From Curtobacterium sp. UCD-KPL2560 (lineage in GTDB: Bacteria > Actinomycetota > Actinomycetes > Actinomycetales > Microbacteriaceae): a DNA stretch of 64,000 nucleotides. The DNA lies in NCBI RefSeq assembly GCF_001705035.1, contig NZ_MCIG01000005.1, positions 1 to 64,000 on the forward strand. The letters are read 5' to 3'. Positions 55,397-64,000 of this stretch are shown piece after piece (position 1 is the stretch's first letter; each line of letters begins with the position of its first letter). The notes under the pieces are model-generated. The model was not told the origin of the DNA and ran no database searches. It saw only the letters and a program-made list of their open reading frames with translations. Both the position numbers and the translations under genes were made by a program.

Positions 55397-55696
55397 TCAG
55401 CCGACAGCCGTGAAGATGTCGATCGAACCGGACTTGAGCGTCACGATGGCGCGCTTGGTGTCCTTGCGCTTGCCCATGCCGAACTTCGTGCGGCGGGTCT
55501 TGCCCGGACGGTTCAGGGTGTTGATGCTCGCGACCTTGACGTCGAAGATCTTCTCGATGGCGAGCTTGATCTCGGTCTTGTTCGACCGGGGGTCCACGAT
55601 GAACGTGTACTTGCCCTGGTCGATCAGGCCGTAGCTCTTCTCCGAGACGACCGGCGAGATGATGATGTCGCGCGGGTCCTTGTTGAAGCCGCTCAT
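55397..55696 (-). CDS. rplW: 50S ribosomal protein uL23
   Basis: uL23 of 99 residues sits at the exit tunnel and binds trigger factor and [62 protein letters not shown] is the family core. ATG overlaps the rplD stop by 4 bp. The product is compact, without extensions. Confidence 0.98.
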   Translation of the reverse strand: MSGFNKDPRDIIISPVVSEKSYGLIDQGKYTFIVDPRSNKTEIKLAIEKIFDVKVASINTLNRPGKTRRTKFGMGKRKDTKRAIVTLKSGSIDIFTAVG

Positions 55697-56352
55697 GCGG
55701 AGATCTCCTTCGCGGTCTTCGACGCGATGAAGGCGTCGAGTGCGCTCTTGCTGAAGACGAGGGCGTCGGACTTGAGCACGTCGTAGGCGTTGAGCTGGCC
55801 GTACGAGAGCGCGTGGACACCCGGCAGGTTGCGGATCGACTTGAGCGTCAGCTCGTCGTCCGACTCGAGCACGACGAGCACGTTCTTGACGGGCGCGACC
55901 TTCTCGATGAGCGTGCGGGCGGTCTTGGTCGACGGCACGTCGGCCGAGACGAAGCCCTCCACCGCGGAGATGCGGCCACCGCGGGCGCGGTCCGAGAGCG
56001 AGCCGAGCAGAGCCGCGGCGATCATCTTCTTCGGGGTGCGCTGCGAGTAGTCGCGCGGGGTCGGTCCGTGGACGACGCCACCGCCGGTGTGCTCCGGTGC
56101 GCGGACCGAACCCTGACGGGCGCGGCCGGTGCCCTTCTGCTTGAACGGCTTGCGACCAGCACCGCGGACCTCGCCGCGGTTCTTGGTCTTGTGGGTGCCC
56201 TGACGCGCGGCGGCGAGCTGCGCGGTGACGACCTGGTGGATCAGCGGGACGTTGGTCTCGACGTCGAAGAGCTCAGCGGGCAGCTCGATGCTGCCGGCGA
56301 CGGCCCCGGTCGCGTCGAGGACGTCGATCGTGGTTGCGGTCTCGGTGGCCAT
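55693..56352 (-). CDS. rplD: 50S ribosomal protein uL4
   Basis: uL4 of 219 residues is an early-assembly protein lining the tunnel; in E. coli it autoregulates the S10 operon. [53 protein letters not shown] is the long tunnel loop. ATG at 56352 is chosen; GTG two codons earlier is possible. It follows rplC with a 3-bp overlap region typical here. Confidence 0.97.
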   Translation of the reverse strand: MATETATTIDVLDATGAVAGSIELPAELFDVETNVPLIHQVVTAQLAAARQGTHKTKNRGEVRGAGRKPFKQKGTGRARQGSVRAPEHTGGGVVHGPTPRDYSQRTPKKMIAAALLGSLSDRARGGRISAVEGFVSADVPSTKTARTLIEKVAPVKNVLVVLESDDELTLKSIRNLPGVHALSYGQLNAYDVLKSDALVFSKSALDAFIASKTAKEISA

Positions 56353-56354
56353 GA

Positions 56355-57008
56355 TCACTTACCCTTCACGGCGGTGCGGACGAAGACGGAGCGGCCACGA
56401 GCACCGGGGACGGCGCCCTTGACGAGCAGCAGACCCTTCTCGGCGTCGACGGCGTGCACCGTGAGGTTGAGGACGGTCACGCGCTCGCCGCCCATGCGAC
56501 CAGCCATGCGCATGCCCTTGAAGACACGCGACGGGGTCGACGAGGCGCCGATCGAACCGGGCTTGCGGTGGTTGCGGTGCGCACCGTGCGATGCGGAGAC
56601 GCCGGCGAAGCCGTGGCGCTTCATGACACCGGCGAAGCCCTTGCCCTTGGAGGTGCCGACGACGTCGACCTTCTGGCCCGCCTCGAACGTGTCGACGGTG
56701 AGCTCCTGGCCGAGCGTGTACTCAGCGGAGTCGTTGGTGCGGATCTCGGTGAGGGTGCGACGCGGGGTCACGCCAGCGGCCTCGAAGTGGCCAGCGGCCG
56801 GCTTGTTGACCTTGCGCGGGTCGATGGCGCCGGCGGCGATCTGGATCGCCTCGTAGCCGTCGCGCTCGACGTTGCGGATCTGGGTGACCACGTTCGGGCC
56901 GACCTCGATCACGGTCACGGGGATGAACTTGTTGTTCTCGTCCCACACCTGGGTCATCCCGAGCTTCTTGCCGAGGAGGCCCTTGACGGTCTTGGTTGAG
57001 TTCGCCAT
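56355..57008 (-). CDS. rplC: 50S ribosomal protein uL3
   Basis: uL3 of 217 residues initiates 50S assembly and reaches the peptidyl transferase centre. It shows [79 protein letters not shown]. The N-loop HR-x-PGSIG region linked to pleuromutilin and linezolid sensitivity is unaltered. It lies 12 bp after rpsJ. Confidence 0.99.
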   Translation of the reverse strand: MANSTKTVKGLLGKKLGMTQVWDENNKFIPVTVIEVGPNVVTQIRNVERDGYEAIQIAAGAIDPRKVNKPAAGHFEAAGVTPRRTLTEIRTNDSAEYTLGQELTVDTFEAGQKVDVVGTSKGKGFAGVMKRHGFAGVSASHGAHRNHRKPGSIGASSTPSRVFKGMRMAGRMGGERVTVLNLTVHAVDAEKGLLLVKGAVPGARGRSVFVRTAVKGK

Positions 57009-57020
57009 TGGTCAGCCCCC

Positions 57021-57329
57021 TTACAGCTTGATCTCGATGTTGACGTCAGCCGGGAGGTCGAGTCGCATGAGCGAGTCGACGGCCTTCGGCGTCGGGTCGA
57101 CGATGTCGATGACCCGCTTGTGCGTGCGCTTCTCGAAGTGCTCGCGCGAGTCCTTGTACTTGTGAGGGGAACGGATCACGGTGACCACGTTCTTCTCGGT
57201 GGGGAGCGGCACCGGGCCGACCACGGTCGCACCGGCACGGGTCACCGTGTCGACGATCTTCCGGGCCGACGTGTCGATGACCTCGTGGTCGTACGACTTG
57301 AGCCGGATGCGGATCTTCTGTCCCGCCAT
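57021..57329 (-). CDS. rpsJ: 30S ribosomal protein uS10
   Basis: uS10 of 102 residues is a head protein and also NusE, which joins NusB in antitermination. It begins [19 protein letters not shown] and contains [37 protein letters not shown], invariant. It is the first gene of the S10 block; the long upstream region (57330-58105) must hold its promoter and leader. Confidence 0.99.
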   Translation of the reverse strand: MAGQKIRIRLKSYDHEVIDTSARKIVDTVTRAGATVVGPVPLPTEKNVVTVIRSPHKYKDSREHFEKRTHKRVIDIVDPTPKAVDSLMRLDLPADVNIEIKL

Positions 57330-57920
57330 GTGTCTCTTTGTCCTCTCTGCGCCGCGCACCCTTCCGGGCCGCCTGACGCCGCCGCCACCGTGCATTCCTG
57401 CAGGGCTTGGCTGTTTTCCTGAACCAACCGGCCGCATCCCGGGGGATGACCGCTGTTCTCCTGTCAACCGCGCGGAGCGACCTTGGCCGTCCAGCGTGGG
57501 CATGTCGCGTCCCCCGCACTCCGGGCACAGCTGCGCCCGAGGTGGTGTTGGGGACTCGATCGTGTTCTGCTGCCTGCGGCCCAACCCAGCTCCGCTGAAC
57601 GGAGGGGTTGTGCACTGCCAGAGCAGTGATCCTGCGGGCGCGGGCCCGCGGAGTTCGGAACCGGACAAGTCTCTCACGGGTGTGGCATCCCTGCAACCCG
57701 GGCGTGTCGCTTTTTTCCGGAGGCCGACTCCCCCGGGAACACGGGGATCGGACGGGTACCCGGGCAGGGTGTCCGGTCGCCGCGGAGACCGCACCGGACG
57801 CCGTCGTGGAGGGCCCGGCAGCGAGGGGCGGGCACGCGCGTCACACACCTTCGCGACGGGTCCCCCGATGGTCGGCAGGCGCGTCAGCCCTGGGCAGAGC
57901 AGCCCGCCTCCGCCATCGGT
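57330..57920 (-). promoter_or_regulatory. Long leader/promoter region of the S10 operon
   Basis: This stretch of about 590 bp upstream of rpsJ has no gene I can support on either strand. It is less GC-rich than its surroundings in places (T-runs at 57410-57420 and 57710-57716). A TTGACA lies on the minus strand near 57460, but no matching -10 was found. Regulation by L4 binding, as in enterobacteria, cannot be judged from sequence alone. Confidence 0.4.
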
Positions 57921-58090
57921 CACCGACGGCCGGGAGGCGCGACGCGACGCCGCCACGGACCTCGCCTCGCGCCTCGGTCGCCGACTGCCCGGAGGCGCGG
58001 CGCGGCTCCGCCGAGGTCCGCGCCTGCGCCTCGGTTCGCCGACGGGCCGGAGGCGCGGCGCGGCTCCGCCGAGGAGCCGCCTCCGGCACC
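57921..58090. repeat. Three tandem 58-59 bp repeats of the GGAGGCGCGGCGCGG element
   Basis: Units start near 57921, 57980 and 58038, each with CCGACxGxCCGGAGGCGCG, then GGCTCCGCCGAGG in units 2 and 3. This is another variant of the dispersed intergenic element. No gene. Confidence 0.65.
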
Positions 58091-58105
58091 CTCAGACGTC
58101 GAACG

Positions 58106-58143
58106 CACGAGGCCCGCCCGACATCGGTCGGGCGGGCCTCGTG
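58106..58143 (-). terminator. Terminator of the DarT-like gene
   Basis: A 17-bp perfect stem (58106-58122 CACGAGGCCCGCCCGAC with 58127-58143), loop ATCG, lies 18 bp beyond the stop of the gene at 58161. Confidence 0.85.
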
Positions 58144-58160
58144 ACGGGCTCCGGGCGGTC

Positions 58161-58976
58161 CTACTCGGCGACCACCGGGGGCACGAACCACGGCGGGAAG
58201 ACCGCGACGCGCGGCCCGGTGACGCGGTGCTCGGCCAGGAGCGTCTTCACCTGCTGGCGCACGCGGTCGTTCGGGACGCCGATCACGGCGACGGAGGACA
58301 GCGGCACGCGGGGCCCCGCGAGCAGCTCGAGGCCGTGCATCTCCGGGTCGGTGAAGTCGGTCCGGCGGATGAGGTTCGTCGCGGCCGCGGGGCCCACGGC
58401 GAACCGCACGTCCTCGGCCTCGGCGTCCTGGTCGGCCACGATGACCGAGGCACCGAACGCCGACATCGGGACGACGAGCACGACGTACTCGGTCGCGCGG
58501 GTGCGGCGAGCCGCGTCGGACCACCGCTCCCCCTCGGCACCGCGGCGCAGCTCGTCCCACCGCGTGGCGTCGGGCGACAGGCTGAAGGACACGTGTGCTG
58601 ACACCGGGGCGCCGTCGGGCGCGGTCGCCTCGGCTCGTGCGGCGCGGGTCGCAGCGGAGCTCACATCGACGGCCGGTGAGGCCTGGTCGGCCGCGAGCAC
58701 GGCGCCATCCGCGACGATCGCCGCGAGGTTGTCGACGTGGGTGGCGTGGTGGGCACGCAGGGCGGCGAAGTCCCGGGGTTCGGGGAGTTCCGGTGCGGAT
58801 GCGGACCGCAGGGATCCGCCGGCACCGCGGGTCGGCGCCGGGGTCGACCGGAGGTCGGTGGTGATGCGGGTCCGGCGCGGTGCCGGAGCCGTGGGGACCG
58901 CCGGCGTCTCGCGCTGGCGGGGGGAGCAGATGTCGCAGAGCTCGGTGGGGAAACCGTGGATGCACTCGTCGGTCAC
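58161..58976 (-). CDS. DarT-like (DUF4433) ADP-ribosyltransferase family protein with N-terminal zinc-ribbon motif
   Basis: This 271-residue protein opens with DECIHGFPTELCDICSPR (Cys5, His7, Cys14, Cys17), a probable small zinc ribbon. A Pro/Arg/Thr-rich linker follows (about 20-68). The C-terminal 200 residues fit the DarT ssDNA-thymidine ADP-ribosyltransferase family: HATHVDNLAAIVADGAVLAAD (NAD-binding His80 region), then FAVGPAAATNLIRRTDFTDPE. The late GLELLAGPRVPLSSVAVIGVP has a candidate catalytic Glu. DarT modifies DNA, and its antitoxin DarG reverses this; no DarG-like gene adjoins it. GTG at 58976 is chosen because the ribbon follows at once; GTG at 59021, 8 nt after TACGGT, is an alternative. 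Confidence 0.7.
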   Translation of the reverse strand: MTDECIHGFPTELCDICSPRQRETPAVPTAPAPRRTRITTDLRSTPAPTRGAGGSLRSASAPELPEPRDFAALRAHHATHVDNLAAIVADGAVLAADQASPAVDVSSAATRAARAEATAPDGAPVSAHVSFSLSPDATRWDELRRGAEGERWSDAARRTRATEYVVLVVPMSAFGASVIVADQDAEAEDVRFAVGPAAATNLIRRTDFTDPEMHGLELLAGPRVPLSSVAVIGVPNDRVRQQVKTLLAEHRVTGPRVAVFPPWFVPPVVAE

Positions 58977-59057
58977 GACTGGTGAGGGTCCTTCCGTGCC
59001 CGTGTGGGGGTGGTCGGGCACGGTGACCAACCGTACGTCATCTCCGCGCCCGCGTCG

Positions 59058-60035
59058 TCACTGGCGGTAGAGCAGGGCGCGGACCTCGGACTCCGCGGCG
59101 TGCAAGCGCTGCGGGTCGATCGTCTCCCCGTGCTCGTAGGCGTCGAGGAGCCGCGGGTCGATGTAGCTCTGCCGGCACACCGTCGGGGTGTTGCCGAGCT
59201 CCTCGCTCGCGGCCTTGACGGCGTGGGACACGGCTTTCTTCCGCTTCGCCTGGGACGACTCCGGACCGGTCTTCGCCAGGTCGACGGCGGCGGCGACCGT
59301 GCCGTGCAGCGTCCGGAAGTCCTTCGCCGTGAACTCGTCGCCCGCCCGCTCCTTCACGTACTCGTTGATGTCCTCGGCGGCGAGCGGCTCCCACTCTGCC
59401 CCGCGGCGCTCGCGGAACGAGAGCAGGCGGGCGTTCGCGCCGCGACGCTTCATCCCCGCGATCACCTTCGCGAGGTCGGCGTCGTGGATCGTCGAGGACC
59501 ACTCCTGGCCGCTCTTGCCCGGGAAGTCCAGCTCGATGTCGTCGCCGGAGACGTGGGCGTGCGCGCAGAGCAGCGTCGACAGCCCGCGACTGCCGTGCTC
59601 GGTCGCGTACCGCTCGGAACCCACACGGAGGGAGCCCTGGTCGAGCATGCGGAACGCGGCGGCGAGGGCGCGACGTCGGTCGGGTTCCGGGCGGCGCAGG
59701 TCCTGCGTGACCATGCGTCGCGCCGACGGCAGCGACTCCGCGAGGGCGAGTGCGCGGTCGTACTTGATCTTGTCCATCCGCTCGCGCCAGCCCGGGTGGT
59801 ACATGTACTGCCGGCGCCCGGCACCGTCGATACCCGTCGCGAGGATGTGGCCGTTCTCGTACGGCGAGATCCAGACCTCGTCCCACGCCGGCGGGATCAC
59901 CAGCTCCTCGAGCCGCTGCCGCACGGCCGGGTCGGTCACCGTCGCGCCGTCGGGGTCGCGGAACGAGAAGCCGCGGCCACTCCGCACGCGGTGGTAGCCA
60001 CGGCCGTTGGTCGTCGAGCGTCGGAGACGGGTCAC
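59058..60035 (-). CDS. DNA topoisomerase IB (poxvirus/bacterial type)
   Basis: This 325-residue tyrosine topoisomerase relaxes supercoils via a 3'-phosphotyrosine. N-terminal domain: [37 protein letters not shown]. Catalytic domain: [38 protein letters not shown] with the first Arg of the tetrad, HDADL, and [14 protein letters not shown]. The nucleophile Tyr is in [17 protein letters not shown] at 60035 is chosen as homology begins there ([17 protein letters not shown]). The two lead genes here are adjacent on the same strand but 81 bp apart. Confidence 0.92.
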   Translation of the reverse strand: MTRLRRSTTNGRGYHRVRSGRGFSFRDPDGATVTDPAVRQRLEELVIPPAWDEVWISPYENGHILATGIDGAGRRQYMYHPGWRERMDKIKYDRALALAESLPSARRMVTQDLRRPEPDRRRALAAAFRMLDQGSLRVGSERYATEHGSRGLSTLLCAHAHVSGDDIELDFPGKSGQEWSSTIHDADLAKVIAGMKRRGANARLLSFRERRGAEWEPLAAEDINEYVKERAGDEFTAKDFRTLHGTVAAAVDLAKTGPESSQAKRKKAVSHAVKAASEELGNTPTVCRQSYIDPRLLDAYEHGETIDPQRLHAAESEVRALLYRQ

Positions 60036-60165
60036 CCGACCGATCCAACCCGACGGGCCCTGTGACGGGTCACGGCAGCGATCCGCCCACCCCCTGACTC
60101 CGTTCTCCGACCGGCCAGGTCGAACACGGACGGCGGTGCCGACGACAGGACGGCAGGAACGACGA

Positions 60166-60197
60166 AGCGGGGCCGGACCCGAAGGCCCGACCCCGCT
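60166..60197 (-). terminator. tuf terminator with UUCG-type loop
   Basis: A 14-bp stem (60166-60179 with 60184-60197), with wobble pairs on the transcribed strand, encloses CGAA, which reads UUCG in the minus-strand RNA, a hyperstable tetraloop. It lies about 30 bp beyond the tuf stop. Confidence 0.75.
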
Positions 60198-60225
60198 GAC
60201 GCAGTGTCTTCCGGAGAACCGGGAG

Positions 60226-61413
60226 TTACTTGACGATCTCCTCGACCGTACCGGCGCCGACCGTACGACCACCCTCACGGATGGCGAAACGGAGGCCGGC
60301 CTCCATCGCGATCGGCTGGATCAGCTCGACCGACATGGCGACGGTGTCACCGGGCATGACCATCTCGGTGCCCTCGGGCAGCGTGATGACGCCGGTGACG
60401 TCCGTGGTGCGGAAGTAGAACTGCGGACGGTAGTTCGCGTAGAACGGGTTGTGACGCCCGCCCTCTTCCTTGGTCAGGATGTACGCGTTCGCCTTGAACT
60501 CGGTGTGCGGCGTGACCGAACCCGGCTTCACGACGACCTGGCCGCGCTCCACGTCCTCGCGCTTGAGGCCACGGATGAGCAGACCGGTGTTGTCACCAGC
60601 CTCGGCCTTGTCGAGCAGCTTGCGGAACATCTCGATGCCCGTGACCGTGGTCTTCTGCGTCGGGCGGATGCCGACGATCTCGACCTCGGAGTTCAGGTCG
60701 AGCGTGCCACGCTCGACACGGCCGGTGACGACCGTGCCACGTCCGGTGATCGTGAAGACGTCCTCGATCGGCATGAGGAACGGCTGGTCGGTGGCGCGCA
60801 CCGGGTCCGGGACGTTCTCGTCGACGGCGGACATGAGGTCCTGGACCGACTTGACCCACTTCTCGTCGCCCTCGAGCGCCTTGAGCGCCGAGACCTGCAC
60901 GACGGGGGCGTCCTCGTCGAACTCCTGCGAGCCGAGGAGCTCACGGACCTCGAGCTCGACGAGCTCCAGGATCTCCTCGTCGTCGACCATGTCGGACTTG
61001 TTCAGCGCGACGACGATGTAGGGGACGCCGACCTGGCGGGCGAGCAGGACGTGCTCACGCGTCTGGGGCATCGGGCCGTCGGTGGCGGCGACCACGAGGA
61101 TCGCGCCGTCCATCTGGGCCGCACCGGTGATCATGTTCTTCACGTAGTCGGCGTGACCAGGAGCGTCGACGTGCGCGTAGTGGCGCTTCTCGGTCTGGTA
61201 CTCGACGTGCGAGATGTTGATCGTGATGCCGCGGTCGCGCTCCTCGGGAGCGCTGTCGATCTGTGCGAAGTCGCGGGCCTCGTTGAGGTCCGGGTACTGG
61301 TCGTGCAGAACCTTGGTGATCGCCGCCGTGAGCGTGGTCTTGCCGTGGTCGACGTGACCGATGGTTCCGATGTTGACGTGCGGCTTGGTCCGCTCGAACT
61401 TGGCCTTGGCCAC
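60226..61413 (-). CDS. tuf: Elongation factor Tu
   Basis: EF-Tu of 395 residues delivers aminoacyl-tRNA to the ribosome. G1 [10 protein letters not shown] is at about residues 19-28, G2 RDRGITI, G3 DAPGHADY, G4 NKSD, then domain II and III blocks ([30 protein letters not shown]). The kirromycin-binding interface shows no obvious change. A strong GGAGG lies just before the GTG start. Part of the str cluster with fusA and rpsG upstream. Confidence 0.99.
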   Translation of the reverse strand: MAKAKFERTKPHVNIGTIGHVDHGKTTLTAAITKVLHDQYPDLNEARDFAQIDSAPEERDRGITINISHVEYQTEKRHYAHVDAPGHADYVKNMITGAAQMDGAILVVAATDGPMPQTREHVLLARQVGVPYIVVALNKSDMVDDEEILELVELEVRELLGSQEFDEDAPVVQVSALKALEGDEKWVKSVQDLMSAVDENVPDPVRATDQPFLMPIEDVFTITGRGTVVTGRVERGTLDLNSEVEIVGIRPTQKTTVTGIEMFRKLLDKAEAGDNTGLLIRGLKREDVERGQVVVKPGSVTPHTEFKANAYILTKEEGGRHNPFYANYRPQFYFRTTDVTGVITLPEGTEMVMPGDTVAMSVELIQPIAMEAGLRFAIREGGRTVGAGTVEEIVK

Positions 61414-61550
61414 TGTGGGTCCTCCTCAGGACTCGGAGAGCATGCCCCCGGTCGCGAGACCGTTGGCGTGCAGGGTGTGTGTCATTACTGTACTTGGTGG
61501 CGAGGGGCCCGTCGCCGGGCACCCTCGCCTGTGGAGTGAACGCCGGAGCG

Positions 61551-63665
61551 TTACTCCCCGGTGTTCTTCGCGATGATCTCCTCGGCGACCTTGGCCGGGA
61601 CCTGGCTGTAGGTCTCGAAGGTCATCGAGTAGACCGCACGACCAGAGGTCTTCGACCGGAGGTCACCGACGTAGCCGAACATCTCGGACAGCGGAACGCT
61701 CGCGCGGACCACCTTGACGCCCGAGGCGTCCTCCATCGAGGCGATCTGGCCACGACGGGAGTTGAGGTCACCGATGACGTCGCCCATGTACTCCTCCGGA
61801 GTACGCACCTCGACGGCCATGATCGGCTCGAGGATGGCGGGACCGGCCTTGCGGGCGGCCTCCTTGTAGGCGATGGAACCGGCGATCTTGAACGCCATCT
61901 CGGACGAGTCGACGTCGTGCGCCGCGCCGTCCTTGAGGATGGCCTTCACGCCGACGGTCGGGTACCCGGCCAGGATGCCGACCTGCATGGCGTCCTGGAT
62001 ACCGGCGTCGACCGAGGGGATGTACTCACGCGGGACGCGACCACCGGTGACGGCGTTCTCGAACTCGTAGACCTTCTCGGCCGTGACTTCCATCGGCTCG
62101 AGGGCGATCTGCACCTTCGCGAACTGGCCGGAACCACCGGTCTGCTTCTTGTGCGTGTAGTCGTAGCGCTCGACGACCTTGGTCAGGGTCTCGCGGTACG
62201 CGACCTGCGGCTTGCCGACGCTGGCCTCGACCTTGAACTCGCGCTTCATGCGGTCGACGAGGATGTCGAGGTGGAGCTCGCCCATGCCCTTGATCGTCGT
62301 CTGACCCGTCTCGGCGTTGAGCTCGACGCGGAACGTCGGGTCCTCTTCGGCGAGCTTCTGGATGGCCGTGGAGAGCTTCTCCTGGTCAGCCTTCGTGTTC
62401 GGCTCGATGGCGACCTCGATGACCGGCTCCGGGAACGTCATCGACTCGAGGACGACCTGGTTGGTCGGGTCGCACAGGGTGTCACCGGTGGTGGTGTCCT
62501 TGAGGCCGATGACCGCGTAGATGTGGCCAGCGGTCACGTTGTCGACCGGGTTCTCCTTGTTGGAGTGCATCTGGAAGATCTTGCCGATGCGCTCCTTCTT
62601 GCCCTTGGTCGAGTTGATGACCTGGGCACCGGACTCGATCGAGCCGGAGTACACGCGGACGTACGTGAGACGACCGAAGAAGGGGTGCACCGCGACCTTG
62701 AACGCCAGGGCCGAGAACGGCTCCGTCGCCTCGGGCTTGCGGATGATCTCCTTCTCCTCGTCCTTGACGTCGTGGCCGATCATCGGCGGCACGTCGAGCG
62801 GGGACGGGAGGTAGTCGATGACCGCGTCGAGCATCGGCTGCACGCCACGGTTCTTGAACGCCGAGCCGCAGAGGACGGGGTAGACCTCGGACGCGATGGT
62901 CAGCTTGCGGATCGCGGCCTTGATCTCGTCCTTGGTGAGCTCCTCGCCACCGAAGTACTTCTCGAGCAGTGCGTCGTCGGTCTCGGCGACGCGCTCGATG
63001 AGCTTCGCGCGGTACTCCTCGGCACGGGCCTGGAGGTCCGCGGGGATCTCCTGGACCTCGTACTGGGCGCCCATGGTGACGTCACCCTTGGCATCGCCCG
63101 GCCAGACCTTGGCGTGCATCTCGATGAGGTCGATGACACCGACGAAGTCGTTCTCGGCACCGATCGGGAGCTGGAGCACGAGCGGCTCCGCACCGAGGCG
63201 GTTGATGATGGTGTCGACGGTGAAGTAGAAGTCCGCGCCGAGCTTGTCCATCTTGTTGACGAAGCAGATGCGGGGGACGTCGTACTTGTCGGCCTGACGC
63301 CACACGGTCTCGGACTGGGGCTCGACGCCCTCCTTGCCGTCGAAGACGGCGACGGCACCGTCGAGGACGCGGAGCGAGCGCTCCACCTCGACCGTGAAGT
63401 CCACGTGACCGGGGGTGTCGATGATGTTGATCTGGTTGTTGTCCCAGAAGCAGGTCGTCGCGGCCGACGTGATCGTGATGCCGCGCTCCTGCTCCTGCGC
63501 CATCCAGTCCATCGTCGCGGCGCCGTCGTGGACCTCACCGATCTTGTGCGTGATGCCCGTGTAGAACAGGATGCGCTCGGTCGTCGTGGTCTTGCCGGCA
63601 TCGATGTGCGCCATGATGCCGATGTTGCGGACCTTGTTCAGGTCGGTGAGCACGTCCTGTGCCAC
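61551..63665 (-). CDS. fusA: Elongation factor G
   Basis: EF-G of 704 residues catalyses translocation. G1 [19 protein letters not shown], switch [45 protein letters not shown], domain [31 protein letters not shown] and domain [21 protein letters not shown]-like blocks are all present. GTG at 63665 has GGAGG upstream, fixing the start; the upstream in-frame codons are not conserved. It lies between rpsG and tuf. Confidence 0.99.
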   Translation of the reverse strand: MAQDVLTDLNKVRNIGIMAHIDAGKTTTTERILFYTGITHKIGEVHDGAATMDWMAQEQERGITITSAATTCFWDNNQINIIDTPGHVDFTVEVERSLRVLDGAVAVFDGKEGVEPQSETVWRQADKYDVPRICFVNKMDKLGADFYFTVDTIINRLGAEPLVLQLPIGAENDFVGVIDLIEMHAKVWPGDAKGDVTMGAQYEVQEIPADLQARAEEYRAKLIERVAETDDALLEKYFGGEELTKDEIKAAIRKLTIASEVYPVLCGSAFKNRGVQPMLDAVIDYLPSPLDVPPMIGHDVKDEEKEIIRKPEATEPFSALAFKVAVHPFFGRLTYVRVYSGSIESGAQVINSTKGKKERIGKIFQMHSNKENPVDNVTAGHIYAVIGLKDTTTGDTLCDPTNQVVLESMTFPEPVIEVAIEPNTKADQEKLSTAIQKLAEEDPTFRVELNAETGQTTIKGMGELHLDILVDRMKREFKVEASVGKPQVAYRETLTKVVERYDYTHKKQTGGSGQFAKVQIALEPMEVTAEKVYEFENAVTGGRVPREYIPSVDAGIQDAMQVGILAGYPTVGVKAILKDGAAHDVDSSEMAFKIAGSIAYKEAARKAGPAILEPIMAVEVRTPEEYMGDVIGDLNSRRGQIASMEDASGVKVVRASVPLSEMFGYVGDLRSKTSGRAVYSMTFETYSQVPAKVAEEIIAKNTGE

Positions 63666-63752
63666 AGGTTCCTCCGGAAGAGTTGTAGGAGAGGTTGGCG
63701 GTCGGGTGGGCGTCGGCGGTTCATGACCACCGACACCCACCCGCAGCCGGGA

Positions 63753-64000
<248 letters not shown>

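Overview
The window is about 71% GC, densely packed and almost entirely single-copy chromosomal core sequence. Gene content points to a Gram-positive actinobacterium of the family Microbacteriaceae, with Curtobacterium-like as the best guess: alr-tsaE-tsaB-rimI-tsaD order, an SpcO/S10/str ribosomal block lacking rpsN, CIRCE-controlled groES without groEL beside it, and a DarT-like protein with a CxHG..C..C ribbon. No rRNA, tRNA, CRISPR array, integrase or transposase was seen. The genus is inference; only the family-level call is well supported.

Layout. 0.2-8.0 kb: a branched-chain amino acid (Liv) ABC importer, with permeases and ATPases livHMGF on the minus strand and the lipoprotein binding protein on the plus strand, separated by guaB. 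8.2-13.3 kb: rarD, groES with two CIRCE operators, a THUMP-like methyltransferase, a DUF4190 membrane protein, then the minus-strand tsaB-rimI-tsaD part of the t6A tRNA-modification cluster. 14.5-18.2 kb: a plus-strand insert of visibly lower GC that splits tsaB from tsaE. It holds a tiny secreted peptide precursor, a DUF5819 (SdpA-like) protein, an HTTM (SdpB-like) membrane protein, a beta-lactamase-fold serine hydrolase and a GH16 glycosidase. The first four look like an undescribed SDP-type (sporulation-delaying-protein-like) peptide toxin cassette. 18.3-23.4 kb: tsaE, two tandem alanine racemase paralogues, acpS and glmS, all cell-wall or core metabolism. 23.4-27.6 kb: glutathione peroxidase, coaA, a 62-bp perfect palindrome, glmM, rpsI, rplM. 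27.8-39.2 kb: a sortase-anchored extracellular nuclease, an MBL-fold hydrolase, truA, a DrrAB-type exporter, a large SARP/AfsR-like regulator and a FUSC-type membrane protein.

39.4-64 kb is mostly translation machinery on the minus strand: rplQ-rpoA-rpsK-rpsM-rpmJ-infA; a divergent LytR-CpsA-Psr gene; map-adk-secY; the spc block rplO through rplN; the S10 block rpsQ through rpsJ; then an orphan DarT-like ADP-ribosyltransferase, topoisomerase IB, and the str genes tuf, fusA and rpsG (cut by the window end).

Cross-cutting signals. Many genes start 6-7 nt downstream of a TANNNT -10 box, which suggests leaderless transcripts. Strong GC-rich hairpins end most operons. A dispersed intergenic motif (GGGAGGCGCGG or its complement) recurs at many loci, sometimes as a perfect inverted repeat and sometimes as tandem 45-59 bp arrays; no gene explains it.
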